Shown piece after piece: positions 55,929-64,000 of a stretch of DNA of 64,000 nucleotides. The first letter of the stretch is position 1; each line of letters begins with the position of its first letter. The stretch comes from Herbiconiux sp. A18JL235 (lineage in GTDB: Bacteria; Actinomycetota; Actinomycetes; Actinomycetales; Microbacteriaceae): positions 4,030,001 to 4,094,000 of the forward strand of contig NZ_CP162511.1 of NCBI RefSeq assembly GCF_040939305.1, read 5' to 3'. Made by a program: the position numbers and the translations under genes. The notes under the pieces are model-generated. The model searched no databases and had not been told where the DNA came from. It saw nothing but the letters and a program-made list of their open reading frames with translations.

Positions 55929-57440
55929 TCAGGCCGCCTCGTGCACGAGCGCGCTGCCGTCGCGGGCCTCGTCGGCCCCGCCGCCGTCATGGGCTGCGCG
56001 GGCGTCGTCGTTCTCGCCGGCCCCGCGGTTCTCCGCCGTGAGATCGACGGATGCGACGTCCGCACCCCGCGCGTCCGGACCAGCGGCCACGCCCCGTGCA
56101 TCCGGAACCAGACCCGCACCCCGCACGGCCGCCAGCCCCCGCGCGAGATCGTCGACGAGGTCGTCGACGTCTTCCACCCCGATCGACAGCCGCACGAGCC
56201 CCGGCGCGATGCCCGCCTCGGCGAGCTGCTCGGCCGTGCGGTGGGCGTGCGTCGTGGAGGCCGGGTGGATGATGAGCGAGCGCACGTCGCCGAGGTGCGT
56301 CATGCGCGTGAACAGCTCGACCGAGTCGAAGAACACCTCGGCCGCCGCCGCGCCCCCGGCGAGGGTGAAGGCGAACACCGAGCCCTGCCCGTCGGGCAGG
56401 TACCGCTCGGCGAGCGCGTGGAAGGGGCTCGACTCGAGTCCGGAGTAGTCGACCGACTCCACGCCCGGCTGATGCTCGAGCCAGCGGGCGATGGCGAGCG
56501 CGCTCCGCGACTGCCGGTCGACCCGCAGCGAGAGCGTCTCGATGCCCTGCTCGATGAGGAAGGCGTTGAGCGGCGACGGTGTCGGCCCGAACCGCGACAC
56601 CACGACGTCGCGCACATAGGTGATGAAGGCCGACGCGCCGAAGCGCTCGACATAGCTCCGCCCGCCCAGCGCGTGCGCCGGTTCGGCCAGATGCGGGAAG
56701 AGCGGGCCCCGCGCATCCGTCACCGCCCAGTCGAAGGCCGAGCCCGACACGATCACGCCGCCGAGCACCGAGCCGTGGCCGGCGAGGAACTTGCTCGCCG
56801 AGTGCACGACGACGTCGGCCCCGTGCTCGAGCGGCCGCTGCAGGTAGGGGGTGGCGAAGGTGTTGTCGACGATGAGCGGGATGCCGTGCCGGTGCGCCAC
56901 CTCGGCCACGAGGGCGATGTCGACGAGATCGTTCTTCGGGTTCGGGATCGACTCCACGAAGAGCGCCCGGGTGGTGGGCCGGATGGCCCGCTCCCACTCG
57001 GCGGCGTCGTTCGCATCGACGACGAACGAGGTGTCGATGCCGAGGCGCCCGAAGTTGTCGAGGAACAGCCCGCGCGAGCCCTCGTAGATGCTCGACGCCG
57101 AGACGAGGTGGTCGCCCGCCTGCAGCAGCCCGAGCACCGCCGAGGCCACCGCAGCCTGCCCGCTGCCCACCAGGATGGCGTCGATCCCGCCCTCCAGTGC
57201 GGCGATGCGCCGCTCGGCCGAGGAGGTGGTGGGGTTGCCGATGCGCGTGTAGGTGAAGCCGTCCTCGGCGCCGCCGAAGCGGTCGCGGGCCTGCGCGAAG
57301 TCGTCGAACTCGAAGCCGGCGGTGAGGTAGATGGGGGTCGCGCGGGGGTTCACGGTGCCCGCCCCCGCACCCGGGGCGCGGCCGGCGTGCACCTGACGCG
57401 TGGCGAACCCGGCGGGTCGGATGGCGGTGTGCTCGGTCAT
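55929..57440 (-). CDS. O-acetylhomoserine sulfhydrylase-type PLP enzyme with unusual C-terminal tail
   Basis: 503 residues from ATG 57440. Cys/Met metabolism PLP family: [44 protein letters not shown]-like [13 protein letters not shown] and the PLP lysine in [38 protein letters not shown] ends the normal domain near residue 440. The last 55-60 residues are Asp/Gly/Ala-rich with no known domain and make it longer than typical members. It makes homocysteine or methionine from O-acetylhomoserine with sulfide or a thiol. Co-transcribed with the flavin monooxygenase. Confidence 0.88.
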   Translation of the reverse strand: MTEHTAIRPAGFATRQVHAGRAPGAGAGTVNPRATPIYLTAGFEFDDFAQARDRFGGAEDGFTYTRIGNPTTSSAERRIAALEGGIDAILVGSGQAAVASAVLGLLQAGDHLVSASSIYEGSRGLFLDNFGRLGIDTSFVVDANDAAEWERAIRPTTRALFVESIPNPKNDLVDIALVAEVAHRHGIPLIVDNTFATPYLQRPLEHGADVVVHSASKFLAGHGSVLGGVIVSGSAFDWAVTDARGPLFPHLAEPAHALGGRSYVERFGASAFITYVRDVVVSRFGPTPSPLNAFLIEQGIETLSLRVDRQSRSALAIARWLEHQPGVESVDYSGLESSPFHALAERYLPDGQGSVFAFTLAGGAAAAEVFFDSVELFTRMTHLGDVRSLIIHPASTTHAHRTAEQLAEAGIAPGLVRLSIGVEDVDDLVDDLARGLAAVRGAGLVPDARGVAAGPDARGADVASVDLTAENRGAGENDDARAAHDGGGADEARDGSALVHEAA

Positions 57441-57555
57441 GATGTACCAGAGTCGCACGCCGCTCCGGGGCGACGCCCTTATGCGAAGTACTGTTACGAG
57501 GCGCGGGGGCCGCGACCCCACGGATGCACCGGACGGATGCGCTGACTAAGCTGGC

Positions 57556-57567
57556 GAGAGCGCTCTC
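57556..57567. promoter_or_regulatory. LacI/CelR-type operator before the beta-glucosidase
   Basis: GAGAGCGCTCTC is a perfect 12-bp palindrome with the central CG of LacI-family sites, close to the CelR consensus TGGGAGCGCTCCCA. It lies 38 bp before the beta-glucosidase start, and a LacI-family gene is directly downstream of the enzyme gene. Confidence 0.75.
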
Positions 57568-57604
57568 AGAGCCGAATCGCGCACCACACACGAGGAGTCG
57601 TCCG

Positions 57605-59062
57605 ATGACCACCGCATTCCCCCCTGGTTTCCTCTGGGGATCCGCCACCGCAGCCGCCCAGATCGAGGGCGCGGCCTTCGAAGACGGCAAGGAGGCCTCG
57701 GTGTGGGACACGTTCGCACGCGTGCCCGGTGCGGTGCTGAACGGCGACACCCTCGACGTCGCCGTCGACCACTACCATCGGGTTCCCGAAGACGTCGCGC
57801 TCATGAAGGCGCTGGGTCTGCACTCGTACCGGTTCTCGACCAGCTGGGCGCGCATCCGCCCCGCAGACCGGTACACCAACCAGGCCGGCCTCGACTTCTA
57901 CTCGAAGCTCGTCGACGAGCTGCTGGGCGCCGGCATCCTGCCCTGGCTCACGCTCTACCACTGGGACCTGCCGCAGGCGCTCGAGGAGCAGGGCGGCTGG
58001 GCGAACCGCGACACCGCGCACCGCTTCGCCGAGTACGCCGAGGTCGTCTACGACGCGCTCGGCGACCGGGTCGAGCACTGGACCACCTTCAACGAGCCGT
58101 TCTGCTCGTCGCTGCTCGGCTACGCCTCGGGGGTGCACGCGCCCGGGCGGCAGGAGCCGGCCGCCGCGATCGCCGCGGTGCACCACCAGCACCTCGGGCA
58201 CGGCCTCGCCGTCGCCCGCCTGCGCGAGCTCGGGGCGCAGAACCTCGGCATCACGCTGAATCTCACCAACGCCGTTCCCGCCGACCCGAACGACCCGGTC
58301 GACCTCGACGCCGCGCGCCGGCTCGACTCGCTCAACAACCGCATCTTCCTCGACCCGCTGCTGCGCGGCGAGTACCCGGCCGACGTCGTCGACGACCTCG
58401 CCGCGGTCGGCATCGACCTCTCCACCGGCGGCCCGCTCGTGCAGGAGGGCGACCTTGAGATCATCGCGCAGCCCCTCGACTTCCTGGGCGTGAACCACTA
58501 CCACGACGACCAGGTGAGCGGCCACCCGATCGAGCAGCCCGCAGACCCCTCGGTCGTGCCGGTCGACCCCCACGCGGTCGCGGGGGGCCTGCCCGCGAAG
58601 TCGCCCTTCGTGGGCTCGGAGTTCCTCACCTTCCCGCTGCGCGGCCTCCCCCTCACCGGCATGGGCTGGGAGGTGCACCCCGCCGGGCTCCGCACCCTGC
58701 TCGTGCGGCTCGGCCACGAGTACGACACCCTGCCGCCGCTCTACGTCACCGAGAACGGCGCCGCCTACGACGACGAGGTGGCCGCCGACGGCGCCATCCA
58801 CGATGTCGAGCGCACCGCATACATCCGCGATCACATCGAGGCGGTCTCCGAAGCCATCGCCGACGGCGCCGACGTGCGCGGCTACTTCGTCTGGTCGCTG
58901 CTCGACAACTTCGAGTGGGCCTGGGGCTACGGCAAGCGCTTCGGCATCGTGCGGGTCGACTACGACACCCTCGTGCGCACGCCGAAAGACAGCGCGAAGG
59001 CGTACGCGGAGGTCATCAGCCGAGCGGATGCTGCGGCGGGCGCGACCGATGCCGTCTCGTAA
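57605..59062 (+). CDS. GH1-family beta-glucosidase
   Basis: 485 residues from ATG 57605 (GAGGAG site); the 81 bp of open frame upstream contains the operator and is not coding. GH1 marks: FPPGFLWGSATAAAQIEGA at the N-terminus, acid/base Glu in WTTFNEP, nucleophile Glu in YVTENGAA and the late SLLDNFEWAWGYGKRFG. No signal peptide, so it works inside the cell, splitting imported cellobiose or other beta-glucosides. No sugar transporter gene lies next to it. Confidence 0.93.
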   Translation: MTTAFPPGFLWGSATAAAQIEGAAFEDGKEASVWDTFARVPGAVLNGDTLDVAVDHYHRVPEDVALMKALGLHSYRFSTSWARIRPADRYTNQAGLDFYSKLVDELLGAGILPWLTLYHWDLPQALEEQGGWANRDTAHRFAEYAEVVYDALGDRVEHWTTFNEPFCSSLLGYASGVHAPGRQEPAAAIAAVHHQHLGHGLAVARLRELGAQNLGITLNLTNAVPADPNDPVDLDAARRLDSLNNRIFLDPLLRGEYPADVVDDLAAVGIDLSTGGPLVQEGDLEIIAQPLDFLGVNHYHDDQVSGHPIEQPADPSVVPVDPHAVAGGLPAKSPFVGSEFLTFPLRGLPLTGMGWEVHPAGLRTLLVRLGHEYDTLPPLYVTENGAAYDDEVAADGAIHDVERTAYIRDHIEAVSEAIADGADVRGYFVWSLLDNFEWAWGYGKRFGIVRVDYDTLVRTPKDSAKAYAEVISRADAAAGATDAVS

Positions 59063-59119
59063 GGCGGTGGCCGGGTCGGGCGTGCGCGGGCTTCGCGGCC
59101 GGCGCCCGCGCGCCGGTTC

Positions 59120-60148
59120 ATGAAGAACACGGGGGGCGTGCCGACGCTCGAGATGGTCGCCGCCGTCGCGGGGGTCTCGAGGGCGACGGTCTCGCGGGTC
59201 GTGAACGGGTCGACGAGCGTCGCCCCCGAGGCCGCGGCGGCCGTGCACGCGGCGGTCGCCGAGCTGAACTACGTGCCGAACCGGGTGGCGCGGTCGCTGG
59301 CGAGCCGGCGCACCGATGTCATCGCGCTGATCGTTCCCGAGTCGACCTCGACGGTGTTCGCCGACCCGTTCTTCGCGCCCGTGGTGCGCGGGGTGGCGCG
59401 GGCGCTCAGCGACACCGACTACACGCTCAACCTGCTCATCGCGTCGGAGGCCCGGCCCGAGAAGACCCGCCGCTACCTGCTCGGCGGCAACGTCGACGGG
59501 GCGCTCGTGGTGTCGCACCACGCCGAGGACCACTCCTACGTCGGGCTCGGCGACTCGTTGCCGATCGTGTTCGGCGGCCGCCCGGTGAACCCCGAGCTCG
59601 CCGATGCGCACTACGTCGACGTCGACAACCAGGCGAGCGCGCGTCTCGCCACCAGCCATCTGGTCGACATCGGGCGGCACCGCATCGCCCACATCGCCGG
59701 CCGTCAGGACATGCCCGCCGGCATCGACCGCCTCACGGGGTGGCGGTCGGTCGTGACGGGCGACTCCGCACCGAGACCCGACGAGCTCGTCGAGTTCGGC
59801 GACTTCACCCAGGAGTCGGGGGCCGTGGCGATGCAGCGCCTGCTCGATCGCGCAACCGGCGGCCCTCTCGCGTTCGACGCCGTCTTCGTGGCGAACGACC
59901 AGATGGCGGCGGGCGCGATCCGCGTGCTGCACGAGCGCGGACTCTCCGTGCCGGGCGATGTCGCCGTCGTCGGCTACGACGACGACACGTTCGCCTCCAC
60001 TCTCACCCCGCCGCTCACCACGGTGCACCAGCCCTCCGCCGACCTCGGCGCCCGCATGGCCGAGGTGCTCGTCGCACGCCTCGCCGGGCGCAACCCGCCC
60101 CGTCACACGCTCATCCCGACGCATCTGGTGGTGCGCGCCTCCGCTTGA
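59120..60148 (+). CDS. LacI-family transcriptional regulator
   Basis: 342 residues. The DNA-binding head is standard: TLEMVAAVAGVSRATVSRVV, then NGSTSVAPEAAAAV and the hinge YVPNRVARSLASRRT. The sugar-binding domain follows (ALIVPESTSTVFADPFFAPV, DGALVVSHHA, VFVANDQMAAGAI and VVGYDDDTFASTL). It begins 57 bp after the beta-glucosidase stop and presumably represses that gene at the palindrome at 57556-57567, released by a beta-glucoside. Confidence 0.9.
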   Translation: MKNTGGVPTLEMVAAVAGVSRATVSRVVNGSTSVAPEAAAAVHAAVAELNYVPNRVARSLASRRTDVIALIVPESTSTVFADPFFAPVVRGVARALSDTDYTLNLLIASEARPEKTRRYLLGGNVDGALVVSHHAEDHSYVGLGDSLPIVFGGRPVNPELADAHYVDVDNQASARLATSHLVDIGRHRIAHIAGRQDMPAGIDRLTGWRSVVTGDSAPRPDELVEFGDFTQESGAVAMQRLLDRATGGPLAFDAVFVANDQMAAGAIRVLHERGLSVPGDVAVVGYDDDTFASTLTPPLTTVHQPSADLGARMAEVLVARLAGRNPPRHTLIPTHLVVRASA

Positions 60149-60159
60149 TCATCGCATTT

Positions 60160-60204
60160 AGTGTCCTGCACGACAGTACTTGTGTTACTGTCCTGTAGGA
60201 CGGT
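60160..60204. promoter_or_regulatory. Paired MarR-type operators before the NTF2-like gene
   Basis: Two 18-bp sites with 6-6-6 layout: AGTGTC-CTGCAC-GACAGT (60160-60177) and ACTGTC-CTGTAG-GACGGT (60187-60204), starting 27 bp apart. The same layout recurs at 61195-61212 before the MarR gene. Confidence 0.7.
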
Positions 60205-60237
60205 TTCCAGACGGGAGACCGCGGATCGGAGGATCGG

Positions 60238-60597
60238 ATGATGAGCAAGCACCTGGCGAACGACGAACTCCCGGAAGCAGCGCGCGGCTTCGTCGCGGGC
60301 TGGCAGGCCGGCGACGAACGCGCAGTGGAGGCGCTCTTCGTCGAGGACGCAGTCGTGTCCGACGAGGGCCACACCTACCGCGGGCGCGGGGAGATCCGAG
60401 ACTGGATCGACAAGGCGATCCACCTCTTCTCCACGACCCTCACCTTCCTTCGCGGGCGCGAGGTCGACGAGATGGTGGGCGCGACGTATCGCCTCGAGGG
60501 CGACTTCCCGGGCGGAGTGGTCGAGCTGGAGTATCAGTTCACGCTCGACGACGACGGTCTGATCGAGCATCTCGTCTTCGCACCGGCCGCCGTCTGA
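60238..60597 (+). CDS. SnoaL/NTF2-like protein
   Basis: 119 residues of the NTF2-like cone fold: ARGFVAGWQAGDERAVEALF, VVSDEGHTYRGRGEIRDWID and a beta C-terminus (ATYRLEGDFPGGVVELEYQF). The pattern GW-GD-A-LF-DAV-RG-EIR-WI is characteristic of SnoaL-like proteins, a group including isomerases, hydrolases and many of unknown role. Convergent with a MarR gene whose upstream site matches the two operators here, so it is likely under that repressor. It probably acts on the MarR inducer or a product of it. Confidence 0.8.
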   Translation: MMSKHLANDELPEAARGFVAGWQAGDERAVEALFVEDAVVSDEGHTYRGRGEIRDWIDKAIHLFSTTLTFLRGREVDEMVGATYRLEGDFPGGVVELEYQFTLDDDGLIEHLVFAPAAV

Positions 60598-60610
60598 GTG
60601 CCCGGCCCGA

Positions 60611-60641
60611 CGGGCACGGGCACGGGCACGGGCACGGGCAC
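60611..60641. repeat. Hexanucleotide tandem repeat (CGGGCA)x5
   Basis: Five perfect copies of CGGGCA plus CG between the convergent NTF2-like and MarR genes. Copy number may vary between strains; no effect on a reading frame is expected. Confidence 0.9.
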
Positions 60642-60652
60642 GAGGATCGAGG

Positions 60653-61183
60653 TCAGGGCTTCGGCGGCAACAGGCCTCGTTCGAGCATCCGCGTCGCCGA
60701 CTCGATCGCGTCTTTGACGAATCGCTCGGTGAGAGCGGTGTACCGGCGCACATCGGCGGGCGACCACTCCTGCAGAACCTCGTTGATCATCCGGTCGCCC
60801 AGCGCGTAGACGCCGCGCGCCGCCTCCTCCCCCGCGTCGGTGAGGCGGATGAGGGTGGCGCGACCGTCGGACGGGTCGGTCGTGCGCTCCACCAGCCCGT
60901 CGCCCTCGAGCCGGCGCACGATCTTGCTGATGTGCGACGCACCGGTGTCGAGCACCTCGGCGAGCGCCGTCGGCCGCATCGGTCCCCAGGCGAGCAGATG
61001 GCGGAGCGTCGCGTGGGACTGCTGGTCGAGGCTCTCGCCGGTCTTGGCGAGGATCTCGCCCTGCAGGGCCGGTGAGTCCCAGAGCAGGATGAGTGCACTG
61101 AGGTTCGCGAGCAGCTCGGAACGATAGGGGAAGTCGCCCGCCTGCAGCGCTCGACGGCCGGGGCTCTTCGCGTTGTCGTCCAT
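60653..61183 (-). CDS. MarR-family transcriptional regulator
   Basis: 176 residues from ATG 61183; the frame is open upstream, but the region holds its operator and no ribosome site. Standard winged helix: HATLRHLLAWGPMRPTALAE, VLDTGASHISKIVRRLEGDG, and the wing LVERTTDPSDGRATLIRLTD. N- and C-terminal helices form the dimer region. An ACTGTC-N6-GACAGC site just before its start suggests it represses itself, and matching sites lie before the NTF2-like gene. Confidence 0.88.
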   Translation of the reverse strand: MDDNAKSPGRRALQAGDFPYRSELLANLSALILLWDSPALQGEILAKTGESLDQQSHATLRHLLAWGPMRPTALAEVLDTGASHISKIVRRLEGDGLVERTTDPSDGRATLIRLTDAGEEAARGVYALGDRMINEVLQEWSPADVRRYTALTERFVKDAIESATRMLERGLLPPKP

Positions 61184-61194
61184 GATGCGAGTGT

Positions 61195-61212
61195 ACTGTC
61201 CGGGCCGACAGC
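61195..61212. promoter_or_regulatory. MarR-type operator before the MarR gene
   Basis: ACTGTC-CGGGCC-GACAGC, same 6-6-6 layout as the two sites at 60160-60204, starting 12 bp upstream of the MarR start codon. Confidence 0.7.
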
Positions 61213-61348
61213 AACCGCAGCATCCCGAACGGCCACGTGCGGCGTCTCGCCCTCGCCGACCGCCGACCTCGTACCTGAGGCAGGTGGAGACGACGACCTG
61301 GGCCCCGTCTGACGCGAGAACCACAGCCGGCCGGCGGCGCCCCACTGC

Positions 61349-62224
61349 TCAGTCGAGGGCGGTGAGGGCTGCGAACTCGTCGTCGGAGAGACGGATGCCT
61401 GCAGCAGCCACGTTCTCCTCGAGGTGCGCGACCGAGGATGTCCCCGGGATCGGCAGCATCACGGGCGAACGGTGCAGCAACCAGGCCAGGGCCAGCTGAC
61501 CCGGTGTCGATCCGTGGGCGGCAGCGAGCGAGGCCAGTGCCGAGCCCTCACCCGCGAGCTCGCCGGTGGCGAGCGGGAACCACGGAATGAACGCGATGCC
61601 CTCCGCGCCCGAGTAGTCGAGGAGCTCCGACGCACGGCGGTTCGAGAGATTGAAGAGGTTCTGCACCGAGGCGATCGGGGCGACGGCGCGAGCTGCCTCG
61701 ACCTCGTCGACAGTGACCTCCGAAAGCCCGATGTGCCGCACCTTGCCCTCGCTCTGAAGCGCCGCGAGCTCGCCGATCTGGTCGTCGAGCGGCACCTTCG
61801 GATCGATGCGGTGCAGCTGCAGCAGGTCGATGCGGTCGACGCCGAGATGGCGCAGGTTCAGCTCGGTCTGCTGGCGCAGGTACTCGGGGCGGCCGAGCGG
61901 GGTCCACGCGTGCGGACCCTGGCGGGTGAAACCGACCTTCGTGGCGATGGTGACGTCGTCGGCGTAGGGGTGGAGGGCCTCGCGGATCAGGCCGTCGGTC
62001 ACGAACGGCCCGTAGGCATCCGCGGTGTCGATGAGTGTCACGCCGAGCTCGACGGCGCGTCGCAGCACGGCGATGGCCCCGGTGCGGTCAGCTGGTTCGC
62101 CCCAGACGCCCGGGCCGGTGAGCTGCATGGTGCCGAAGCCCAGACGGTTCACGGACAGGTCGCCCCCGATGGCGAAGGTGCCCGATGCGGCAGCGGGTGT
62201 GGCGGGAGAGGTCTCGGTGCTCAT
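61349..62224 (-). CDS. Aldo/keto reductase
   Basis: 291 residues of the aldo-keto reductase barrel. The catalytic tetrad is visible: Asp and Tyr in [12 protein letters not shown], Lys in [12 protein letters not shown] and His in [17 protein letters not shown]-site motifs [16 protein letters not shown] lie near the C-terminus. Substrate unknown; some members of this group are sugar dehydrogenases, so a link to L-fucose oxidation cannot be excluded, but it is 42 kb from the fucose genes. Confidence 0.9.
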   Translation of the reverse strand: MSTETSPATPAAASGTFAIGGDLSVNRLGFGTMQLTGPGVWGEPADRTGAIAVLRRAVELGVTLIDTADAYGPFVTDGLIREALHPYADDVTIATKVGFTRQGPHAWTPLGRPEYLRQQTELNLRHLGVDRIDLLQLHRIDPKVPLDDQIGELAALQSEGKVRHIGLSEVTVDEVEAARAVAPIASVQNLFNLSNRRASELLDYSGAEGIAFIPWFPLATGELAGEGSALASLAAAHGSTPGQLALAWLLHRSPVMLPIPGTSSVAHLEENVAAAGIRLSDDEFAALTALD

Positions 62225-62294
62225 GGGCTCCCCAACGCGGCATCCGCGCGCCGCATTCCGTGCTCGACCGTGCCGTACCCGCGAGTCGTGTCAC

Positions 62295-62357
62295 CGAACG
62301 GTATGAGAAGCGCGCGCTCGAGCTCGAGGAGACCTCGGGGCGACGATTCTCATACGG
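62295..62357. repeat. Family A intergenic palindrome, copy 3
   Basis: CGAACGGTATGAGAA (62295-62309) pairs with CGATTCTCATAC (62344-62355); the outer end of the right arm has diverged. Lies between two genes on the same strand (methyltransferase and aldo/keto reductase). Confidence 0.75.
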
Positions 62358-62408
62358 CTGCGGCGCCCCCACCCGGGCACGCGCCCTGCGCCCGCGTGGC
62401 AGCTCACG

Positions 62409-63350
62409 CTACAGGGCGCGCGCCCCCGGCAGGCGCTCGCGCATCACGCGCACCGCGTCGGCGCTGTGGTCGACGAGCACGTAGTTGCGCCCGAGCGCCG
62501 ACGCCACCGCGCCCGTCGTGCCGCTGCCGGCGAAGAAGTCGAGCACCCAGTCGCCCTCGCGGCTCGACGCCTGCACGATGCGCCGCAGGATGCCCTCCGG
62601 CTTCTGCGTCGGATACCCCGTCTTCTCGCGCCCCGTGGGCGACACGATGGTGTGCCACCACACGTCGGTGGGCAGCTTGCCCCGCGCCGCCCGCTCGGCG
62701 GTCACGAGGCCCGGCGCCATGTAGGGCTCGCGGTCGACCTCCTCCGAGTCGAAGTGGTACGCCTTCGGATTCTTCACGTACACCAGGATCGTGTCGTGCT
62801 TCGTCGGCCACCGCCGCCTCGACTTCGCCCCGTAGTCGTAGGCCCAGATGATCTCGTTGAGAAAGCACTCCCGCCCGAACAGCGCGTCGAGCAGCACCTT
62901 CGCGTAGTGCGCCTCCCGGTAGTCGAGGTGCAGGTACAGCGTTCCGTCGTCGGCGAGCAGCCGCCACGCCTCCACGATGCGCGGTTCGAGAAAGCCCCAG
63001 TAGTCGTCGAAGCGGTCGTCGTAGCGCAGCAGGTCGCCCCGGATGCGGTCGTAGCGCTGACCCTTGAACCCCGTCACGCGACCCTGCCTCGGTTCGGCGG
63101 CAGCCGCATCCGTCTCCCCGCCGACGGCGGGCAGCACCCGCGTCGAGGTGGTGGGCCGACGCTCCTGCGGACGCCCCGTGTTGAACGGTGGGTCGAGGTA
63201 CACGAGGGTGAAGGATGCGTCGGCGAAACGGGCGAGCACGTCGAGGTTGTCGGCATGGAACAGCAAGCCCTCGCCGCGCGCCCCGGCCGCCATGCCGTCA
63301 CGCGGATCGGACCCCGCCGCGGCAGCGGAGGACGGATCGGCGACTGGCAC
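62409..63350 (-). CDS. Site-specific DNA methyltransferase (N4/N6, beta-type order)
   Basis: 313 residues from GTG 63350; the open frame runs to 63419 but overlaps the divergent promoter, so the later GTG is preferred, and a Met at residue 20 is another option. Motif IV LVYLDPPFNTG lies near residue 53, before motif I FAGSGTTGAVAS near 273, with TQKPEGILRRIV in between, which is the order of beta-class amino-methyltransferases. It modifies adenine or cytosine in a short recognition sequence. No restriction gene is next to it, so it looks like an orphan enzyme. Target sequence unknown. Confidence 0.88.
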   Translation of the reverse strand: MPVADPSSAAAAGSDPRDGMAAGARGEGLLFHADNLDVLARFADASFTLVYLDPPFNTGRPQERRPTTSTRVLPAVGGETDAAAAEPRQGRVTGFKGQRYDRIRGDLLRYDDRFDDYWGFLEPRIVEAWRLLADDGTLYLHLDYREAHYAKVLLDALFGRECFLNEIIWAYDYGAKSRRRWPTKHDTILVYVKNPKAYHFDSEEVDREPYMAPGLVTAERAARGKLPTDVWWHTIVSPTGREKTGYPTQKPEGILRRIVQASSREGDWVLDFFAGSGTTGAVASALGRNYVLVDHSADAVRVMRERLPGARAL

Positions 63351-63359
63351 CGTGCAATT

Positions 63360-63389
63360 CTGACAGTTCCGAGGCGACAGGCGTATCCT
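63360..63389 (+). promoter_or_regulatory. Promoter of a likely leaderless GNAT-like gene
   Basis: -35 CTGACA (63360-63365), 18-bp spacer and -10 TATCCT (63384-63389), then only 7 nt to GTG 63397. That spacing places transcription start at the start codon. No ribosome site precedes the GTG. Confidence 0.6.
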
Positions 63390-63396
63390 CGGCCTC

Positions 63397-63687
63397 GTGA
63401 CGAGCACCTCGATCAGCAACGACGTCCGCCAGAACCGCTACACCATCTCCCTCGACGACCAGGTCGCCGGCTTTGCCGACTACCGCCTCGAGGGGCACCG
63501 CATCGTGTTCACCCGCACTGAGGTCGACCCCGCCAAGCGCCAGGGCGGCCTGGCCGGGCGCCTCGTCGAGTTCGCGCTCGACGACGTGCGCACCTCGAGC
63601 GACCTCACCGTCGTTCCGCAGTGCAGCTTCGTCGCCCACTTCATCGACCAGCACCCCGACTATCAGGAGCTCGTCGACCGCGGTTGA
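63397..63687 (+). CDS. Small GNAT-type N-acetyltransferase (YjdJ-like)
   Basis: 96 residues from GTG 63397. The short GNAT form is recognisable: ISLDDQVAGFADYRLEGHRI, then FTRTEVDPAKRQGGLAGRLV carrying the acetyl-CoA loop (RQGGLAGRL), and VVPQCSFVAHFIDQHPDYQE. Members of this size transfer or bind acetyl-CoA with unknown partners. Divergent from the methyltransferase gene, with its own promoter. Confidence 0.87.
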   Translation: MTSTSISNDVRQNRYTISLDDQVAGFADYRLEGHRIVFTRTEVDPAKRQGGLAGRLVEFALDDVRTSSDLTVVPQCSFVAHFIDQHPDYQELVDRG

Positions 63688-63745
63688 GGTGTGGGAACCC
63701 CACAGGCAGGATGCGCGGGGCCGGGTCAGCCGGTGGAATGACGGT

Positions 63746-64000
63746 ATGTCCGATGCCGTGCAGCAGCCCGCGAACCCGTCCCACTCCGAGCCGGCGCCCG
63801 AGCCCGGGCCCGCGCCGACACCCGAGCCCGCGCCGTTCGCGATCGACGGGGGCGGCGACGTCTCGAGCGACCCGCTCCAGCTCGAGGCCGCCGTGGTCGC
63901 CGCCGAGGCCGCCGGCTTCGACGGGGCGCTCGGCGTCGAGCTGAAGCACGACCCCTTCGTGGGGCTGGCGCTGGCGGCACGGGCGACGGAGCGCATCCGG
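63746..64000 (+). CDS. LLM-class F420-dependent oxidoreductase (3' end beyond window)
   Basis: 85 residues before the window edge. After a Pro/Glu-rich lead of about 30 residues comes FAIDGGGDVSSDPLQLEAAV, then VAAEAAGFDGALGVELKHDP and FVGLALAARATERIR, which matches the start of F420-dependent luciferase-like oxidoreductases of the TIGR03617 kind. Cofactor and substrate are inferred from the family. Confidence 0.75.
   Translation, partial: MSDAVQQPANPSHSEPAPEPGPAPTPEPAPFAIDGGGDVSSDPLQLEAAVVAAEAAGFDGALGVELKHDPFVGLALAARATERIR

Noticed and set aside
60611..60641. Phase-variation switch at the CGGGCA repeat
   Set aside because: The repeat lies outside both reading frames and between convergent genes, so copy-number change is not expected to switch either gene.
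61349..62224. Aldo/keto reductase as the missing L-fucose dehydrogenase
   Set aside because: The family is too broad and the gene is 42 kb from the fucose genes without a shared operator. Left as generic.

Overview
The window reads as chromosomal DNA of a high-GC Gram-positive actinobacterium, most likely a Microbacteriaceae-like member of the Micrococcales. The clues are uniformly high GC with strong G/C third positions, very frequent GTG starts and 4-bp ATGA/GTGA gene overlaps, DtxR/IdeR-type iron boxes, WXG100 proteins, and a long FN3-MoxR-DUF58-transglutaminase-PP2C-FHA-kinase cluster known from Actinobacteria. I saw no rRNA, tRNA, CRISPR array, insertion sequence or prophage genes. The species is not determined.

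Layout. 1-4.1 kb: a divergent MarR/SDR pair with twin operators, a MerR regulator and a large unknown protein. 4.1-12.7 kb: a FadR-type GntR regulator, a ribose-type ABC importer on the minus strand (ATPase, permease, lipoprotein), and divergent hydantoinase/oxoprolinase subunits hyuA-hyuB. 12.8-15.3 kb: a hybrid histidine kinase overlapping a NarL-type response regulator, then a convergent CsbD protein. 15.7-19.7 kb: two divergent gene pairs that together encode the later steps of oxidative L-fucose breakdown (lactonase, fuconate dehydratase, diketo-acid hydrolase, ketodeoxyfuconate dehydrogenase). 19.7-24.3 kb: a non-coding block with three spaced palindromic repeats, then a complete siderophore ABC importer with two iron boxes. 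24.4-27.2 kb: two lipoproteins and a VanY-like D,D-carboxypeptidase.

27.5-52.3 kb is the centrepiece: thirteen genes on the plus strand, many overlapping by a few bases. In order they encode a 2025-residue surface Ig/FN3 protein, a MoxR ATPase, a DUF58 protein, a membrane transglutaminase-like protein lacking the expected cysteine, a zinc-ribbon/RDD/FHA protein, a PP2C phosphatase, an FHA protein, a Ser/Thr kinase with an extracellular FN3-like domain, a second FHA-like protein, a 1500-residue EssC/EccC-like type VII secretion ATPase, a WXG100 protein, a WXG100 protein with a Gly/Ala-rich tail, and two small accessory proteins. The same 19-base palindromic sequence lies upstream of the first gene and upstream of the WXG100 gene. 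I infer a phospho-signalling system that controls type VII-like secretion through FHA domains and may sense the cell surface.

52.5-64 kb: a drug-efflux MFS pump behind a palindromic operator; a flavin monooxygenase with an O-acetylhomoserine sulfhydrylase-like enzyme; a GH1 beta-glucosidase with its LacI regulator; an NTF2-like protein and a MarR regulator sharing a three-site operator set; an aldo/keto reductase; an apparently orphan DNA methyltransferase; a GNAT-like protein read from a likely leaderless message; and the start of an F420-type oxidoreductase cut by the window edge.

Two families of intergenic palindromes recur: family A (near 4.0, 27.2 and 62.3 kb) and family B (three copies at 19.9-20.1 kb, one at 26.1 kb).
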